Shown piece after piece: positions 8,531-18,401 of a stretch of 51,981 nucleotides of DNA (positions within the stretch are counted from its first letter, which is position 1; every line of letters starts with the position of its first letter). The stretch comes from CAYSWH01 sp964434775. GTDB lineage: Bacteria; Patescibacteriota; JACMRA01. The stretch lies in the NCBI GenBank assembly GCA_964434775.1, contig CAYSWH010000008.1:1-51981 (forward strand), read 5' to 3'. The position numbers and the translations under genes are program-made. A model generated the notes under the pieces. The model was not told where the DNA came from. It saw nothing but the letters and a program-made list of their open reading frames with translations, and made no database searches.

Positions 8531-9688
8531 ATGAAAACAAAATTAATTGCTCTATCTTCCATTTTTTTATTAATATTAATAGGTGTCGGAGCCTACATTA
8601 TTAATCAAGAAGTCAATGAAATACCTACAAATACTCCCAGAGGAGAGTATGGGCTGGTTATCGGAGAAAATGAAACTCTGGATGATGTTGCCTTGCAGCT
8701 AGAGGAAGATGAGGTAATTACTTCGAGTGAAGTTTTTTTGTTAAGAAAGAAAATTAGATTGTCCAGTAACATCCAAAAGGGGGAGTATATTTTAGATTTA
8801 CCGGCAAATCAAACAGATATTCTTAACCAAATGGAGGAGCAAAGTAAGGAGAAAATTAGATTGTCCCAAGAAGAGAATTCCAAAAATTCAGTTAGTATTA
8901 CTATTAAAGAAGGTTTGGACTTGCAAGAAGTTGCTACTATTTTGGAAGAAAAAAAAGTAATTGATTCTAAGGATGATTTTTTGGAATACGCCAAAGTCCC
9001 GGAAAATTTTGACAGACAGAAATATTCTTTCTTACCTGAACCGCTGAATTGTCAGTATGGAAACTTAGACAATTGTGCTTTGTATTATCCTGAAGGTTAT
9101 CTCTATCCTGACACATATGATTTTTTTGAAGGGAGTAGTTATTCTGAAGTTTATAATAAAATGTTGAACAACTTTGATAACAAAGTTTGGGCAGATATTG
9201 CCGAGGAGAATAAGAACGAGGCCTTTCACAAAGCAATAATTATGGCTTCGGTAATCGAGCTGGAAACCGGACGAACTAAAGGAGTTACTGTTGATTCCGT
9301 AGACGATCTTAAAGAGGAGAGAAAGTTGATGGCCGGTGTTTTTTACAATCGGCTTGAATCCGGAATGATGTGGCAATCGGATGTTACGGCAGCATATGGT
9401 CACGGTAGAACCATCTGCCAATCAACTGTGGAAATTGAAGACTGTATTTATCTAAAAGATCCGGCTGCAGATACTTTATTCAATACCTACTTACACGAAG
9501 GGTATCCGGTTGGGCCAATTGTCAACCCTCAATTTGAAAACATTCAGGCAGCATTAAACCCTACAAATAACAATTATCTTTTTTTTGTGGCCGATGCTAC
9601 CGGTAAGAAATATTTTAGTAGTACTAACGAGGAACACGAGCAAAACGTGGCCAAAGTTAACGAGATTAACTCGGCTTTAGGTCTCTAA
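8531..9688 (+). CDS. mltG: Endolytic murein transglycosylase MltG
   Basis: Inner-membrane lytic transglycosylase that cuts nascent glycan strands and sets their length. An N-terminal membrane helix (residues 5-24) precedes two LysM-like segments and the YceG catalytic domain: ASVIELETG with the catalytic glutamate region (Glu243/Glu245), FYNRLESGMMWQSDVTAAYG, NTYLHEGYPVGPIVNP and YLFFVADATGKKYFSSTNEEH. It converges on a class A PBP gene, overlapping it by 12 bp. MltG and class A PBPs act on the same glycan product, so the pairing fits cell-wall assembly. Confidence 0.93.
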   Translation: MKTKLIALSSIFLLILIGVGAYIINQEVNEIPTNTPRGEYGLVIGENETLDDVALQLEEDEVITSSEVFLLRKKIRLSSNIQKGEYILDLPANQTDILNQMEEQSKEKIRLSQEENSKNSVSITIKEGLDLQEVATILEEKKVIDSKDDFLEYAKVPENFDRQKYSFLPEPLNCQYGNLDNCALYYPEGYLYPDTYDFFEGSSYSEVYNKMLNNFDNKVWADIAEENKNEAFHKAIIMASVIELETGRTKGVTVDSVDDLKEERKLMAGVFYNRLESGMMWQSDVTAAYGHGRTICQSTVEIEDCIYLKDPAADTLFNTYLHEGYPVGPIVNPQFENIQAALNPTNNNYLFFVADATGKKYFSSTNEEHEQNVAKVNEINSALGL

Positions 9689-12600
9689 TTTGTTATTACT
9701 AATTACAATGTTTCCGTCATATTTAAAATAAACCGAATTATTAGGACCTACCAGTAAATTATTACATGCCACTCCGGTCTGATTTATTTGACATTTAACA
9801 AAGTTATCAGTAGATCCGATGGCCATATATATTGTTTTGGTTAATTCAGGGGCAAATTCAAAAGAGCAATTCAGGTAGTATTGATTATTTTCCTGGCATG
9901 TAATTGAGGCTTTCTTTAGTTCGTCAAAAACGTTTTCTGAAGAGACTTCTCTTTTTCCGAAGTCTACTTTATCAAAAGATTTCTTAGCTGATCTGCCTAA
10001 ACTGTCCTCTACTTCAATTTGAACCAATGCATCTGCTGCTGTAAAGTCTGCTGTAGGGAAACTTAGCGTGTCAGAATCATTTTCTCTGGCAACCGGTTCT
10101 CCGTTAATCTTTAAAACAATTTTTTTTATGTAGTTATCTTCTCCTTCTACAAATGAAGCAATGGCGTTAACAATAATTGTTGTAGGTGCTTGACTATCGG
10201 CTGCCAAGTCCGGTGTTTGAATTATTGGGTTTTCATTAAACACATAATCAGAGGGTTCTAAAGGGCATCTTTGATTGCCGAATACTGCTTCGACCGGTTT
10301 TAACCAGTTGTCAGCTTGTGGAAATTCAGAAAGCACTTCTACACACTCAACTTCTGCTACCAGCGAAGCCGGGGTGGCTTCGGATCGAATGAGTTTATTA
10401 TCTAAAGTATTTATCTTTTTTTTTCTAGTTACTACAGTAGTAAGGTTTTCAAAAATACTGTATTGTCTGGCATCATACTCGGGTCTGGAAAAATTTACCC
10501 CCGCCCTTTTTAGGTTATCAACTTGTGTCTGAGTTAAAGGTTCTGTTCTTCCACTTCCTCCGGATATTAGGCCGTTAGCTCCGTCCAAATTGGTGTATGT
10601 AAGTCCATCTAAACTAAAATTTTGGACTTCTTTGCCTTCGTGAATCTTTGTCATTATTTGCTTCCAGATTGGTCCGGCAGTGTTAATACCTGTCTTGGCT
10701 ATAGGTGTGTTGTCGGTGTTTCCAACCCAGACTGTAGTTGTGTACTGAGGAGTGTAACCCACTGTCCATCCATCTAAAGCTAGACCCGTTCCTGCTTGGT
10801 TGGTTGTTCCGGTTTTGGCAGCCACAGGTCTTCCCGGAAGCTCTAAGATATAGTTGAGATTGCCGAATGATCTAGCTCGTGTGTCAGAAAGGACGTTAGA
10901 TATCTGTCTGGCTATTTCCGGAGTAATTCTTTGGTCGATCCGGGGGTAGGGAGGGTTTTCACTTTCTTGAGCAATTTTGTATAAATCTCTTTCATTTCCT
11001 TCGCCGTCCTTATAAAAAATATGCTTAAATGGTGTAGCCGAGCGAAGGTTTCCTTGTTGAGCAAAGGTATTCATTCCGGTGGCGTGGGAAATCATGGATA
11101 CTTCACACCCTCCGATTGCTGATGCCAAAAAGCACCTTCCTTTATAAGCTTCTTCAGGGGGTATTCCTTCAGAACCGTCACATTTTTCAACATTATCGCT
11201 AAAAAGAGAATTTACGGCACCTGGAATACAAGGGAATTTGAGCCCGGTTTGTCTAGCGTAATTTAGAAAATTTTCAGTTCCGGAGTCGGCGTTAGGAACA
11301 TTTGCAGGTTCACTTGAAAGGTAAACCGCTTTTACAGCAGGAATATTTAAAGAATTTTGCAAAGAATGTCTGATTGTAACCGGTTGTCCGTCCCAAGTTT
11401 TAGTTAAATTTTGAGGTTTAAAACCACCTACAAAAGTAGTGGGGGTGTTCATTAAAATTGTTCCAGGGTTAAAGCCGTTTTCAAAGGCTGAGGCATAGAC
11501 ATATGGTTTAACGCTGCTACCGGGCTGCCTGGAAGAGGTCGTAATATTTACCTTTCCGTCAATTTCTTCGTTGTAATAATCTCTGGAACCTATCATGGCC
11601 TTGATTTCTCCGGTAGGGCCATCCAACACCAAAGCTCCAATGTTGTTAGCTCCGTTTGCAATAACGTATTGGTCAATATTTTGATCTACAATAGCTTGAA
11701 CTTGGTCTTGGAAAAAAAGGTCGATAGTAGTGACAATTTTCAAACCTTTGGTATAAAGATCAGATTCTTTGATTATCTTTTTTTCGATCAGCTCGTTTTT
11801 AGCAAATTCGACAAAGTGAGGATAGCGCATTTGTTCATTCCTGGGAAGGACTTTAGCTACAATGTCTTCATTTTGCCATCTGTTTAATTCTTCTTGAGTT
11901 GAGATGGTTTTTGGAGTCCCGTCTCCTTTTAAGTCTTTTGTATACATTATGTCTAAACAGGCATTCTTTCTTCTCAGCAATTCTTGTAAATCAGGGTTTA
12001 TAGGGTTATCTTTGTTATCTAAAGATGTGCTAAAAGGAGTAGGCTTTTGTACCATAGATGCAAGTAAACAAGCCTCATCCGGGGTAACGGCATTTTCTCC
12101 GGTAGAGTAAATATCTTTACCGAAATAGCTTTTGCTGGCCTCCTGGATACCATAGGTATTTCTACCGTAGGGAGCTGTGTTTAAATATAACTCCAAAATC
12201 TCTTGTTTATTTTTCTCTCTGTTTAGCTTAATGGAAGTGAAGAGTTCTCTAACTTTTCTATCAATGGTGTTTTGGTTGTCTCCACTTAACAATTTAACAA
12301 GTTGCTGAGATAAGCCGCTACCTCCTCTGCAGTTTTCCTCCGTACCGGTAATAATTATTCTTCCGCAGTCTAGAGCAGAACCAATGATGTTACTCCAAGG
12401 AATGCCGTCTTCGTTGTAATAAAAATTTTCATCTTCCAAGGCTATTGAGGCTAGTTGCACAACTTCAGGTACTTGGTCGATTTTAATTACTTCTCTTTTC
12501 TCTTCTTTGTAAAATTTGTATAAAACCGTGGTTCCGTCAGAAGCATACATGACGCTACTTTCTTTAGGGCTGCTAACCAGGCTTTCAGCTCCGGGAGTTT

Positions 12601-13024
12601 CATTCCACATATCTATAGTCCAGGCGGTTACTCCACTGGCACCTACCGTAACCAAGGCAGCGATTAATATTCCGAAAATTGTTATCTGCCGACTTATCTT
12701 TCGCCAAGAGAAACCAAAATACTTTTTTAATTCTTTTACACCTTCAACTCTTTTGTTGTACTGTTTTTTTCCGTAGTGATCTGTTGACTCTTTTTTAGAG
12801 TTGTCACTTATTTTTTTTGTATTATGTCCGGTATTTACTTTGGAACTGCCCTTTAATAATTTTTGGGATTTATTAACTATGACACCATCTTCTGATAATA
12901 AGTTACTATAATCAATATCACCAAAACCTTCATATGGTAATGTTAAATTTCTGTTCTTATTATTTCTTTCTTGTTCTCTTGAGTCACCGGAATGACTAAC
13001 GCTTTCTTGTATACGGCTCGGCAT
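9677..13024 (-). CDS. Class A penicillin-binding protein (PBP1A-type)
   Basis: Bifunctional peptidoglycan glycosyltransferase and transpeptidase, 1115 residues. A basic, low-complexity cytoplasmic tail of about 110 residues leads to a membrane helix (about 113-133), a GT51 domain (ALEDENFY with catalytic Glu197; GGSGLSQQLVK) and a transpeptidase domain with GSSVKP (about residue 505), SLN and KTGTTNQ (about residue 735). The last 250 residues add an Ig-like extracellular region (VNAIASFVEGEDNYIKK onward) not found in E. coli PBP1A. It is long for the family because of both extensions. Its end overlaps mltG on the opposite strand. Confidence 0.93.
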   Translation of the reverse strand: MPSRIQESVSHSGDSREQERNNKNRNLTLPYEGFGDIDYSNLLSEDGVIVNKSQKLLKGSSKVNTGHNTKKISDNSKKESTDHYGKKQYNKRVEGVKELKKYFGFSWRKISRQITIFGILIAALVTVGASGVTAWTIDMWNETPGAESLVSSPKESSVMYASDGTTVLYKFYKEEKREVIKIDQVPEVVQLASIALEDENFYYNEDGIPWSNIIGSALDCGRIIITGTEENCRGGSGLSQQLVKLLSGDNQNTIDRKVRELFTSIKLNREKNKQEILELYLNTAPYGRNTYGIQEASKSYFGKDIYSTGENAVTPDEACLLASMVQKPTPFSTSLDNKDNPINPDLQELLRRKNACLDIMYTKDLKGDGTPKTISTQEELNRWQNEDIVAKVLPRNEQMRYPHFVEFAKNELIEKKIIKESDLYTKGLKIVTTIDLFFQDQVQAIVDQNIDQYVIANGANNIGALVLDGPTGEIKAMIGSRDYYNEEIDGKVNITTSSRQPGSSVKPYVYASAFENGFNPGTILMNTPTTFVGGFKPQNLTKTWDGQPVTIRHSLQNSLNIPAVKAVYLSSEPANVPNADSGTENFLNYARQTGLKFPCIPGAVNSLFSDNVEKCDGSEGIPPEEAYKGRCFLASAIGGCEVSMISHATGMNTFAQQGNLRSATPFKHIFYKDGEGNERDLYKIAQESENPPYPRIDQRITPEIARQISNVLSDTRARSFGNLNYILELPGRPVAAKTGTTNQAGTGLALDGWTVGYTPQYTTTVWVGNTDNTPIAKTGINTAGPIWKQIMTKIHEGKEVQNFSLDGLTYTNLDGANGLISGGSGRTEPLTQTQVDNLKRAGVNFSRPEYDARQYSIFENLTTVVTRKKKINTLDNKLIRSEATPASLVAEVECVEVLSEFPQADNWLKPVEAVFGNQRCPLEPSDYVFNENPIIQTPDLAADSQAPTTIIVNAIASFVEGEDNYIKKIVLKINGEPVARENDSDTLSFPTADFTAADALVQIEVEDSLGRSAKKSFDKVDFGKREVSSENVFDELKKASITCQENNQYYLNCSFEFAPELTKTIYMAIGSTDNFVKCQINQTGVACNNLLVGPNNSVYFKYDGNIVISNNKLET

Positions 13025-13101
13025 GAAATTTATATTTATTTCAATTTTTTAAGCGAGCTTAGAATAGTTCTAATATAATTTTTAGTCAAGAGAGAGTTGG
13101 C

Positions 13102-13911
13102 TTATTCAGAAATTTTTTTTCTTAAATAACTTAAAGAGGTGCCGATAACTTCATCAACATTTAGATGTGTAGTATCTATGATTCCCGAATCGTCTGAAAC
13201 CAGTCCGATATTCAGTTTTTCATGGGTTTTAATATCTTTCTCGTCTCTTTCTTTTAGTGTATGTCTGCAGTTCGTTAGTATTTCCGTAGCTTCAGAAGAG
13301 GACTCGTCAAAATGAGGATTAGTTTTTTTTGCGTTCTTAATATATTCTTGATACATACGCTTAACCTTTTCTTCAAAGTCAGCGTATAAATTAATCTTAA
13401 CTACTTTGTATCCGATGTCTTGTGCTTCAATCAAGTAGGGAGGGTAGGCCCCTCTAGCGTCGGTAATGCACTGTCCGTTAATAACTTCAAAAAGAAGATA
13501 AGAAATAAATTTATCCGTTTTTTCGCGAATATATTTATCTGCACTATATGCAGGAACATGACTGTCTATATAGCTATTTTTAAGATCACCCATAGACAAC
13601 ATTTTTTCTTTGTAAACAACCATTATTTTCTGATCTTTGAGAGTGGCTTTGAGGGATTTAAAGACCAGGTCGGTATTTTCCGGTGTAAGACTTAGCATTA
13701 AATCGTGATAAATATAGGTAATCGCTCGGTATACCAAACTTGTTTCCAAAAGCGGTAAATTTAGAAGCTTGGCTAAGTTTTTAGTAAGGGTGCCTTTACC
13801 TACACCTGCCAAACCGTAAATATGGATGATTAGCTTTGGAGGTAGGTTACTCTTAATTTCCTCCACCTCATCTAAAGAGACTATGGCTTTATTTAATTTA
13901 ATTCCAGTCAT
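13102..13911 (-). CDS. Cytidylate kinase-like nucleotide kinase
   Basis: P-loop kinase of 269 residues. The Walker A GLAGVGKGT at about residue 34 and the nucleotide-binding layout resemble cytidylate kinase (CMP to CDP), as does the end, where RDEKD and IIDTTHLNVDEVI mirror the RDxxD and iDtS..evv motifs of Cmk. The middle is divergent, and the usual Cmk RDIG motif reads DARGAY. Annotated from fold-level motifs, so another small-molecule kinase is possible. It sits between the PBP gene and a membrane-anchored protein, all on the minus strand with small gaps. Confidence 0.65.
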   Translation of the reverse strand: MTGIKLNKAIVSLDEVEEIKSNLPPKLIIHIYGLAGVGKGTLTKNLAKLLNLPLLETSLVYRAITYIYHDLMLSLTPENTDLVFKSLKATLKDQKIMVVYKEKMLSMGDLKNSYIDSHVPAYSADKYIREKTDKFISYLLFEVINGQCITDARGAYPPYLIEAQDIGYKVVKINLYADFEEKVKRMYQEYIKNAKKTNPHFDESSSEATEILTNCRHTLKERDEKDIKTHEKLNIGLVSDDSGIIDTTHLNVDEVIGTSLSYLRKKISE

Positions 13912-13928
13912 TGATATTTAGTTATAAA

Positions 13929-14531
13929 CTAGATGCTTTGGACTACTGCTCCGGAAATGGAAATTCCGTCATTAGAATCCTCAATGTCACCCAGGATTTT
14001 GTACCTTTCTCCTTCAATCACACCTTTCATGGAACCGCTAATAGTAATTTTAGTTCCTTTTTTGCAGTAGACCGGATTTTTTACACCGCATTCAATAATC
14101 TCAAAAGTACCGGAATCATCTTCTACTTCAGTTGCTGTAGCTAATATTTGACCGCTTTCTATCGTGGTTTCGGAATTTTCGGATTCTTCTTCCGGAGAGT
14201 TGATTTCTTCGGGTGTACTGGGTTCGTTGGCCGGTAAGTTGCCTTCTTCAGGTTCCGCAGTATTTTCATTTTCATCCTCGTCAACTTGGCCAAGGGTGGT
14301 ATCTTCCGTATTATCCTCGGGTAACGGGGAATCCTCAATTTCATTAGACTCCTCTTCCAAATCTTGAGTGTCCTCACTTAAGGTTGTCTGTTCATCATTT
14401 GCGGCAGTATTTTCGGCTTGATCTCTTGGTCTGCTAATACTTTGATTGAGCAAAAAAATACCCCCGATTATCAAAAAAACAGTTACCGAAGCAATTATTA
14501 GACTAGTCTTATTGGAATTTTTTTCCGGCAT
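13929..14531 (-). CDS. Membrane-anchored protein with acidic linker, function unknown
   Basis: 200 residues: a short cytoplasmic start, one membrane helix (about residues 9-27), then about 100 residues almost entirely Glu, Asp, Asn, Ser, Thr and Pro, and a compact C-terminal domain of about 70 residues containing a Cys pair (IIECGV...VYCKKG) and beta-rich segments (TKITISGSM, ERYKILGDIED). The layout suggests a small folded domain displayed away from the membrane on a flexible acidic stalk. No family recognised. It is 17 bp upstream of the kinase gene on the same strand. Confidence 0.75.
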   Translation of the reverse strand: MPEKNSNKTSLIIASVTVFLIIGGIFLLNQSISRPRDQAENTAANDEQTTLSEDTQDLEEESNEIEDSPLPEDNTEDTTLGQVDEDENENTAEPEEGNLPANEPSTPEEINSPEEESENSETTIESGQILATATEVEDDSGTFEIIECGVKNPVYCKKGTKITISGSMKGVIEGERYKILGDIEDSNDGISISGAVVQSI

Positions 14532-14594
14532 AACAATAGGTAACAGTTAAGCTAAATAAATTATTCTTAGTTTTAAATTATCCCTAATAAGTTG

Positions 14595-15650
14595 TCAAAT
14601 TTGTTTTACTTCTTCCATGGTTTTATCCAAATAGAGAATTTTTCTCCTTCTAAGGAAAATGACTGTGCCGGTTAAAATAAGAATTAGGGCCGCAAGTTGA
14701 CTGGCGAGTAGTTGATCAGTGTTTAGAAAGTTGGCAATTACTGTAGGGAGGTTGATTTTTAAAGCATCTATTCTGTAGAATTCCGTAACAAACCTTATCA
14801 TTCCATAGCCTATGCAATACAATCCTAGAACAATTCCCGCTCTTTTGTGGGTGAGTTTGTCATAGAAAAATAAAAGTAGAAACAGGAGAAAGAAATTAGG
14901 GATTATTTCATACAAGAATGTCGGATGAAAATAATCAAATTTTGAAAGGCCGTATTGCCCGGTGGATACTTTGGGTACAAAAAACTTCCAATAGACAGAT
15001 GTTTGAGGTCCAAAACCTTCGTAATTAAATATATTCCCGAATCTGCCGATGACCTGTCCAAGCAATAAGCCCGGGGCTATAAAATCACCAAATTCGTAAA
15101 AATTGAAATTGTATTTTTTACAGTAAAGAAGAATATATATTAATCCGGCAGTCAGTGCTCCAAAAATCGCCAAACCTCCTTCGTTTATATAAAGAATTTT
15201 AATTGGTTCAGCTTGATAATATTGCCAGTTAAAAATGACATAAAATATCCTCGATCCGATTAAGCCTACAACTACAACCCCGATAAAAAGCCTATCTATG
15301 AGCGTATCCGGTAAAAAATGTCTTTTGGATAAGTACAGCGACAGAGAAAACCCGGCTAAAGCCGCTAACATAATACAGATGGAGTAAAACCTTATGTCAA
15401 TAGGACCTATCGGTATATTGCCCAAGAAATCCAATTCGATTGTAGGAATAAAGGGGATAGATTGTTTGAGAATCCACTCTCCCTGAAATATTTTAATAAT
15501 CGGAACACTAAAAACCGCAGATAGGGTTAGGGCAGTCAGCAGAAAAAATACCGAAATAATTCTTGGAGTTATTTCAAAACTTTTCTTTTTTTCTACTTTT
15601 GGAAGTTTGGCCGGGACGGGACTCCTTATGTATTTTTGTTGCATATTCAA
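14595..15650 (-). CDS. lgt: Prolipoprotein diacylglyceryl transferase
   Basis: Transfers diacylglycerol from phosphatidylglycerol to the lipobox cysteine of lipoproteins. The protein is polytopic and contains the Lgt signature GRFGNIFNYEGFG and the following HPTFLYE. At 351 residues it is longer than most Lgt proteins because of an N-terminal extension of about 60 residues with an extra membrane segment. The open frame starts at TTG 15650, but the ATG two codons later (15644) is a plausible start. A lipoprotein pathway in the host is implied, although lspA is not in the window. Confidence 0.93.
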   Translation of the reverse strand: MNMQQKYIRSPVPAKLPKVEKKKSFEITPRIISVFFLLTALTLSAVFSVPIIKIFQGEWILKQSIPFIPTIELDFLGNIPIGPIDIRFYSICIMLAALAGFSLSLYLSKRHFLPDTLIDRLFIGVVVVGLIGSRIFYVIFNWQYYQAEPIKILYINEGGLAIFGALTAGLIYILLYCKKYNFNFYEFGDFIAPGLLLGQVIGRFGNIFNYEGFGPQTSVYWKFFVPKVSTGQYGLSKFDYFHPTFLYEIIPNFFLLFLLLFFYDKLTHKRAGIVLGLYCIGYGMIRFVTEFYRIDALKINLPTVIANFLNTDQLLASQLAALILILTGTVIFLRRRKILYLDKTMEEVKQI

Positions 15651-15691
15651 ACTACTCGTTTTCAGTCTATATTAAAATATATTTTCTTCTT

Positions 15692-16963
15692 TTAATCAAG
15701 TTTTATGTCTATTACTTTACCTAAGGGGTCAAAGCAGTTCCTGGAAGCAAAAGCCAGGCAGCCAATATAACCAATACCGTCATTAGTATCTGAAACTATG
15801 GCAAAGTGTAGATGAACTCCGCATGGTCTAGGTCTGGTATTACCTGTACAGCCCATATATCCTATGACTTCCCCTTGTTTAACTTCTTCCCCTTCTCTTC
15901 TAAAAGATTGTTCTGTAAGGTGAGCATAGACTGAGTACATGATATCTCCGGAGGGTAAATTGTGTTTTAAGACAATGTAATTTCCGTACCCGCCCTGCAT
16001 ATAGCTTTTGAGGAAAACCGTACCGTCGGCGGAAGCAACTATATTTGTGCCCATGGCGTTGGCAATATCAATAGCGTCATGAGTACAATGAAATGTCTGA
16101 GTTAACCATCCTTCAGCAGGGCTGGCAAAGTACCCTTTTGGTACTGTTACGGGCTTTTCTTCAACTCTAACACATCCCGGACCAAGTGGACTGTCTTGGA
16201 GCGTTATACCTCTTTCTTGCCTAATTCTATCTTCTTGCAAGGCTAATTCATTTTGAAATAATTCTGCTTGGAGCTGCTCCTCTTGCTCGGATAGAGTGTT
16301 TAGCAGATCTTTGTACATAGATTCTTTTCCTTCAGTCACTTGTAAGGCGTATTCCAAACTATCCCTCTTACTTTTGTTCAAAGCTTTAGACTCTTCCAAG
16401 AGATCTTTGGTTTCAGCTTGTTTGGCAACTTTTTGCTGTAACTCTAATCTATCCTCATTCAGACTTTTACTAATTTTATCAACTTCGTTTTGTAAACGAG
16501 AAAGGTTTTGCATTTTACTAATAGCTTCTCCAATGTTGCTGCTACTCAAAATGATAGTTAAAGAATTATGCTTTTTTAGGGTTTGCATTTCTCTTAGGAG
16601 GGTGATTAATTTTTTTTCCAAGTTTTTGATTTTTTTACTTTGACTCTCAATATCTGTTTCTAGTTCACTTGTTATTACTCTGGTTTCTGTAATTAATCTG
16701 TCTAAAGAACGGATGTCTTCCTCCAAGGTGGTGATTTGGGCTTTGAGTGATTGTTTCTCTTCACCAAAATGACCTAGATCGCTACCTACTTCCTCAATTT
16801 CGTTTTTTATACGGTCGATGTTCTGATTTATCGCTCCATTTCTAGCTTCGTAGTCGGTTGTTTGAACAATAATCGCAGGCTTCAAATTCTCCAATGAAAA
16901 GGAAAAAATTGTTATAAAAATCAAGAAAAGACAGGCTTTTTGTCGAAAAGATTGTAGATTCAT
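15692..16963 (-). CDS. Secreted coiled-coil M23 peptidase (EnvC/PcsB-like)
   Basis: 423 residues: an N-terminal signal or anchor (about 11-25), a long coiled coil (about 45-250) and a C-terminal M23 zinc peptidase domain with HDAIDIAN and GVHLHFAIV. This is the architecture of EnvC, PcsB and related division hydrolases or amidase activators. Both zinc motifs look intact (H...D and HLH), which favours a working peptidase over a degenerate activator. An orphan FtsE is encoded at 31.9 kb; in PcsB and EnvC systems FtsEX controls such proteins, so a link is possible but not shown. The start is ATG 16963 after a 55-nt leader. Confidence 0.88.
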   Translation of the reverse strand: MNLQSFRQKACLFLIFITIFSFSLENLKPAIIVQTTDYEARNGAINQNIDRIKNEIEEVGSDLGHFGEEKQSLKAQITTLEEDIRSLDRLITETRVITSELETDIESQSKKIKNLEKKLITLLREMQTLKKHNSLTIILSSSNIGEAISKMQNLSRLQNEVDKISKSLNEDRLELQQKVAKQAETKDLLEESKALNKSKRDSLEYALQVTEGKESMYKDLLNTLSEQEEQLQAELFQNELALQEDRIRQERGITLQDSPLGPGCVRVEEKPVTVPKGYFASPAEGWLTQTFHCTHDAIDIANAMGTNIVASADGTVFLKSYMQGGYGNYIVLKHNLPSGDIMYSVYAHLTEQSFRREGEEVKQGEVIGYMGCTGNTRPRPCGVHLHFAIVSDTNDGIGYIGCLAFASRNCFDPLGKVIDIKLD

Positions 16964-17408
16964 GCTTGTTTGTGTTTAGGTCTTTGTGTTTCTTACTTTT
17001 AGTCTCTGCTACTATTTTAATTATGCTTTTTCTCTCCATTCTTGTCAAAGATTATCAGGAGACATCCCAAAGCTTTAGTTGCTGAATTATACCTTCATAA
17101 TCTAAAAAGTTTCTTCATGAAGCAGATTTGATAATAATGATAATAATATTAATTCTCAAAAATCAGAATCCAGAGGTTTTTCCTGTAATTCTTTAATTTA
17201 ATTTTTAAGAGTAAACGGGTAATTGTCTATTTCAAAAAAAGTGAGTGACATAACGATTGAATTTACAAGGATTACCAAAGGTTTTTCTTGTTGAGTTTTT
17301 GAGACGGAATTATTTGGTATGTGGTTATGTGGCAATATCAAGTACTAAGTTTGACAACAACCTTAAAAACATCTTTTCTTAAAGCCAAATTAACCTATAT
17401 AAACAAAT
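16964..17408. other. 445-bp intergenic region upstream of parB
   Basis: Divergent promoter region between the M23 peptidase (minus) and parB (plus). On the minus strand TTGACA with a TAATTA -10 lies about 55 nt before the M23 gene. A 41-codon TTG-initiated frame at 17257-17382 is protein-like (MNLQGLPKVFLVEFLRRN) but has no other support. No full parS site (TGTTTCACGTGAAACA) was seen here. Confidence 0.4.
17398..17403 (+). promoter_or_regulatory. parB -10 element
   Basis: TATAAA (within TATATAAA) ends 5 nt before the ATG at 17409, so the transcript would start at or just after the start codon region. There is no room for a Shine-Dalgarno site. The -35 is weak. Confidence 0.4.
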
Positions 17409-18311
17409 ATGGCCTTGGGGAAAAAATTTGGAAATATTTTAGGGGATTACTTTGGGGAGGAGGAAATAAACTTACAAAATCAACAGTCTGAACAGGCTCC
17501 GGCTTATGAAGGCAGTAAGAATTATTCTTCGATAAATGAAATAAGGATTAGAGAAATTAAGATCAGTGAATTTCAAACTCGCTCAAATTTTGATCAAGAA
17601 AAAATTAAAGCCCTTGCCGAGAGTATTGCTAAAAGCGGGCTTTTACAACCGGTGGTAGTACTGGATAAGACTTCGGACGATTCAATTGCAGAAAACTTTA
17701 TTCTCTTGGCGGGAGAGCGAAGGCTTCGGGCCTGTTTATTTTTAGGATATACTTCAATTTCTGCAGTGGTCAAAAAAGATCGTGATTTGGACAAACGTCA
17801 ACAAGCTATGATTACGGCCTTTGAAAACCTGGAAAGGGAAGATCTATCTCCTGTTGAATTGGCTGAGACTTTTCAGATGCTTTTAAATATTCAAGGTGTT
17901 GATGAAGAAGGTCTGGCTACAATGCTTAACAAATCAGCGCAATATATAAAGAATTACCTTCGGCTCTTGACCCTCTCTAGAGTAGTTAAGAAAGCCTTAT
18001 TAGATAGGAAAATTACCGAAGGGCATGCTCGTCATTTGGTCGGTCTGCCGGAAGACAGACAATTTCATTTTCTGAAACTTATTTTGGAAAAAGATCTTTC
18101 CGTAAAAGAAGTTATTGCCTTAGTTAAAACTAACCCCTCTCGGGTTAAGCATATCAAAGTTGTAACAACTAATCATAATATTAACATTGATGCCGTGACG
18201 AAAGCAAATCGTCTGGCTCAGCAATTTCCCAATGCCAAAATTAAGTTTACCGGTGATGACGACGAAGGAAAGATAATTATCCGCTGGAAAGACAAAAGGA
18301 AAAGAAAGTAA
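17409..18311 (+). CDS. parB: ParB/Spo0J-family chromosome partitioning protein
   Basis: Centromere-binding CTPase that spreads from parS sites and loads chromosome-organising factors. In its 300 residues, the N-terminal ParB domain has the SGLLQPVVV and LAGERRLRACLFLG motifs (the GERR CTP/catalytic box), followed by ENLEREDLSPVE and a HTH region (LNKSAQYIKNYLRLL...EGHARHLVGL). The C-terminus is short and basic. No parA partner is adjacent and no parS was found nearby. ParB-only loci occur when ParA is elsewhere. A terminator-like hairpin follows at 18402-18422. Confidence 0.93.
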   Translation: MALGKKFGNILGDYFGEEEINLQNQQSEQAPAYEGSKNYSSINEIRIREIKISEFQTRSNFDQEKIKALAESIAKSGLLQPVVVLDKTSDDSIAENFILLAGERRLRACLFLGYTSISAVVKKDRDLDKRQQAMITAFENLEREDLSPVELAETFQMLLNIQGVDEEGLATMLNKSAQYIKNYLRLLTLSRVVKKALLDRKITEGHARHLVGLPEDRQFHFLKLILEKDLSVKEVIALVKTNPSRVKHIKVVTTNHNINIDAVTKANRLAQQFPNAKIKFTGDDDEGKIIIRWKDKRKRK

Positions 18312-18371
18312 ATATTATAAGAGGGTTTGATTTAAAAAATTTTGTTTGGAAATATTATATATCTAAAAAGT

Positions 18372-18399
18372 TTGGCACTACTCTGGGTACTGTTATATT
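18372..18399 (+). promoter_or_regulatory. Promoter of the structured ncRNA candidate
   Basis: TTGGCA (18372-18377), 16-bp spacer, TATATT (18394-18399) preceded by TGT, an extended -10. It lies downstream of parB, pointing away from it, and no gene on the same strand starts within 1.2 kb. Predicted transcription start is at about 18406. Confidence 0.55.
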
Positions 18400-18401
18400 C
18401 A

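Noticed and set aside
17090..17130. CTTCATGAAG palindrome as a possible parS
   Set aside because: Does not match the TGTTTCACGTGAAACA consensus beyond a few bases.
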